DNA of 6,190 nucleotides from Desulfosporosinus sp. (lineage in GTDB: Bacteria; Bacillota; Desulfitobacteriia; Desulfitobacteriales; Desulfitobacteriaceae), in assembly GCA_016278585.1 (NCBI GenBank), contig JADQBO010000357.1, positions 1 to 6,190 of the forward strand, given 5' to 3'. Shown here piece by piece: positions 5,135-6,190 of the stretch. The notes under the pieces are model-generated. The model saw only the letters and a list, made by a program, of their open reading frames with translations. It did not search any database and had not been told where the DNA came from. The position numbers were made by a program, and so were the translations under genes. Positions within the stretch are counted from its first letter, which is position 1, and each line of letters opens with the position of its first letter.

Positions 5135-6007
5135 GTGGGAGCACATGAAATACGTAAGATTTGCATCGTTGGTGCTGGGAATATGGGTCATCAGATTGCC
5201 TTGAGTGGAGCACTGGCGGGTTTCCAAGTTAAATGTACGGATGTGAATGAAGAGGTATTACAAAAGGCAGAACAATTTGTAACAACCTATTTGCCCCAGA
5301 GGGTTTCTAAAGGCAAGCTGACCCAAGCACAGGCAGATGTCGCCAGGGCTAATCTCACGTTTACGAACCATTTATCGGAGGCTGCTAGTGATGCGGACCT
5401 AGTGATAGAAGCCATTATAGAACGATTAGATATTAAACGTAAGTTGTTCGCAGAATTAGACCGCTTATGTCCGTCACATACCATTCTTACGACTAATAGT
5501 TCATATATTGTGAGTTCTAAAATAGTCGACGTGACAAATCGTCCAGAAAAGGTCTGTAATCTGCATTTCTTTAATCCCGCTTTGGTAATGAAACTTGTAG
5601 AGGTTGTCAAAGGGCCCCATACCTCGGAGGAAACCGCTCAAACATTAATGGATGTCTGCGTTGGCATGGGCAAAACCCCAGTTCTATTAAAGCAGGAAAT
5701 TTATGGGTTTCTAGTTAATCGGATGCTTGCCGCTATTAAAAATGAGTCAATTTATTTACTTGACATGGGGATAGCTGGTCACGAAGAAATTGATACAGCG
5801 GTTACTCTGGCCTTGGGACATCCAATGGGTCCGTTTCGTTTGATGGATCTGACGGGTATTGATCTTACCTATATTGTAGGTATGGAACGTTTTCAAGAAA
5901 CCGGTGATCCGATTTATCGTCCTTCCCCAACAATTTCAGAGAAGTTCGCAAAAAAAGAATATGGACGGAAAACGGGCAAAGGATTTTACGAATACCCAGA
6001 AAAATAA
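5135..6007 (+). CDS. hbd: 3-hydroxyacyl-CoA (3-hydroxybutyryl-CoA) dehydrogenase, copy 2
   Basis: This is a second NAD-dependent (S)-3-hydroxyacyl-CoA dehydrogenase, 290 aa from the GTG start. It aligns with copy 1 over residues 1-288 with no gap, with about 185 identities counted by hand (about 64%). It has the same Rossmann motif IVGAGNMG (11-18), Asp36 for NAD preference, and the same catalytic set: Ser123, His144, Glu156 and Asn195. The signature GHPMGPFRLMDLTGID is unchanged, so it should be active rather than a decaying copy. The lowest similarity is in the helix around 201-210 (3 of 10 identical), which may reflect a different acyl chain or subunit contact. It follows a hairpin and precedes a second acyl-CoA dehydrogenase by 18 bp, suggesting a second sub-module of the operon with its own substrate range. 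It could also add dosage. The upstream ATG at 5129 is possible but poorly spaced. Confidence 0.93.
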   Translation: MGAHEIRKICIVGAGNMGHQIALSGALAGFQVKCTDVNEEVLQKAEQFVTTYLPQRVSKGKLTQAQADVARANLTFTNHLSEAASDADLVIEAIIERLDIKRKLFAELDRLCPSHTILTTNSSYIVSSKIVDVTNRPEKVCNLHFFNPALVMKLVEVVKGPHTSEETAQTLMDVCVGMGKTPVLLKQEIYGFLVNRMLAAIKNESIYLLDMGIAGHEEIDTAVTLALGHPMGPFRLMDLTGIDLTYIVGMERFQETGDPIYRPSPTISEKFAKKEYGRKTGKGFYEYPEK

Positions 6008-6025
6008 AGGGCTGGAGGGACTGCA

Positions 6026-6190
6026 ATGCATGTTACTGACGAAGAACTAAATATTATCCGACAAGCAGTACGCACATTAATAAAGAAGGATGTCGACCCA
6101 TTGGGTGAACAGATGGAGGAAGAAGACGAAGTCCCTCGCAGTTTGCTTGATAAGGCTGGGGAGATGGGGTTGTTTGGTCTAAGTATTCCT
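6026..6190 (+). CDS. Acyl-CoA dehydrogenase, N-terminal part (runs off the window)
   Basis: The first 55 codons of a gene open with ATG, 7 nt after a GGAGG core at 6014-6018, and stay open to the last base. The peptide has the pattern of the acyl-CoA dehydrogenase N-terminal helical domain: TDEELNIIRQAVRTLIKKDV, then a short acidic stretch, then VPRSLLDKAGEMGLFGLSIP, the usual helix before the substrate-binding region. The extra N-terminal segment of the long dehydrogenase upstream is absent, so this looks like the ordinary roughly 380-aa class, such as short/medium-chain or butyryl-CoA dehydrogenases. The FAD motifs and the catalytic glutamate lie outside the window, so substrate class cannot be judged. 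It starts 18 bp after dehydrogenase copy 2 and is clearly in the same operon. Confidence 0.85.
   Translation, partial: MHVTDEELNIIRQAVRTLIKKDVDPLGEQMEEEDEVPRSLLDKAGEMGLFGLSIP

Noticed and set aside
2966..6007. The duplicated dehydrogenase as evidence of a recent tandem duplication or mobile element
   Set aside because: Protein identity is only about 64% with many synonymous changes, and there are no flanking repeats, transposase or target-site duplications.

Overview
The window looks like part of the chromosome of a low-to-middle G+C, endospore-former-type Firmicute, most plausibly an anaerobic member of the Peptococcaceae such as the Desulfosporosinus/Desulfitobacterium group. This rests on near-perfect AGGAGG ribosome-binding sites, frequent TTG and GTG starts, clostridial-type crotonase and 3-hydroxybutyryl-CoA dehydrogenase sequences, and a sigma-54 promoter in front of a catabolic operon. 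The host assignment is inference; no taxonomic marker is present.

Layout: positions 1-254 are non-coding and hold a well-matched sigma-54 (-24/-12) promoter at 135-151, with several small palindromes upstream that could bind an enhancer-binding protein, and a leader of about 93 nt. Six genes follow, all on the + strand and 18-81 bp apart: enoyl-CoA hydratase (crotonase), a long (about 605 aa) acyl-CoA dehydrogenase, 3-hydroxyacyl-CoA dehydrogenase copy 1, a thiolase, 3-hydroxyacyl-CoA dehydrogenase copy 2, and the first 55 codons of a second acyl-CoA dehydrogenase that runs off the right edge. A strong 13-bp hairpin without a U-tract lies between the thiolase and dehydrogenase copy 2.

Together the genes encode every step of one beta-oxidation turn: acyl-CoA to enoyl-CoA (acyl-CoA dehydrogenase), to 3-hydroxyacyl-CoA (crotonase), to 3-ketoacyl-CoA (3-hydroxyacyl-CoA dehydrogenase), to acetyl-CoA plus a shortened acyl-CoA (thiolase). 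The same enzymes can run backwards in butyrate synthesis. The substrate-inducible style of promoter favours fatty-acid or butyrate oxidation, but no CoA ligase, CoA transferase or electron-transferring flavoprotein is in view to settle direction or chain length.

The biochemistry is ordinary and I see no sign of a new system. The points worth a second look are the sigma-54 promoter with its possible upstream sites, the paralogous dehydrogenase pair in one operon (about 64% identical, gapless), the intercistronic hairpin, the prevalence of non-ATG starts, and a slightly unusual thiolase active-site motif. No RNA genes, mobile elements or CRISPR repeats were seen.
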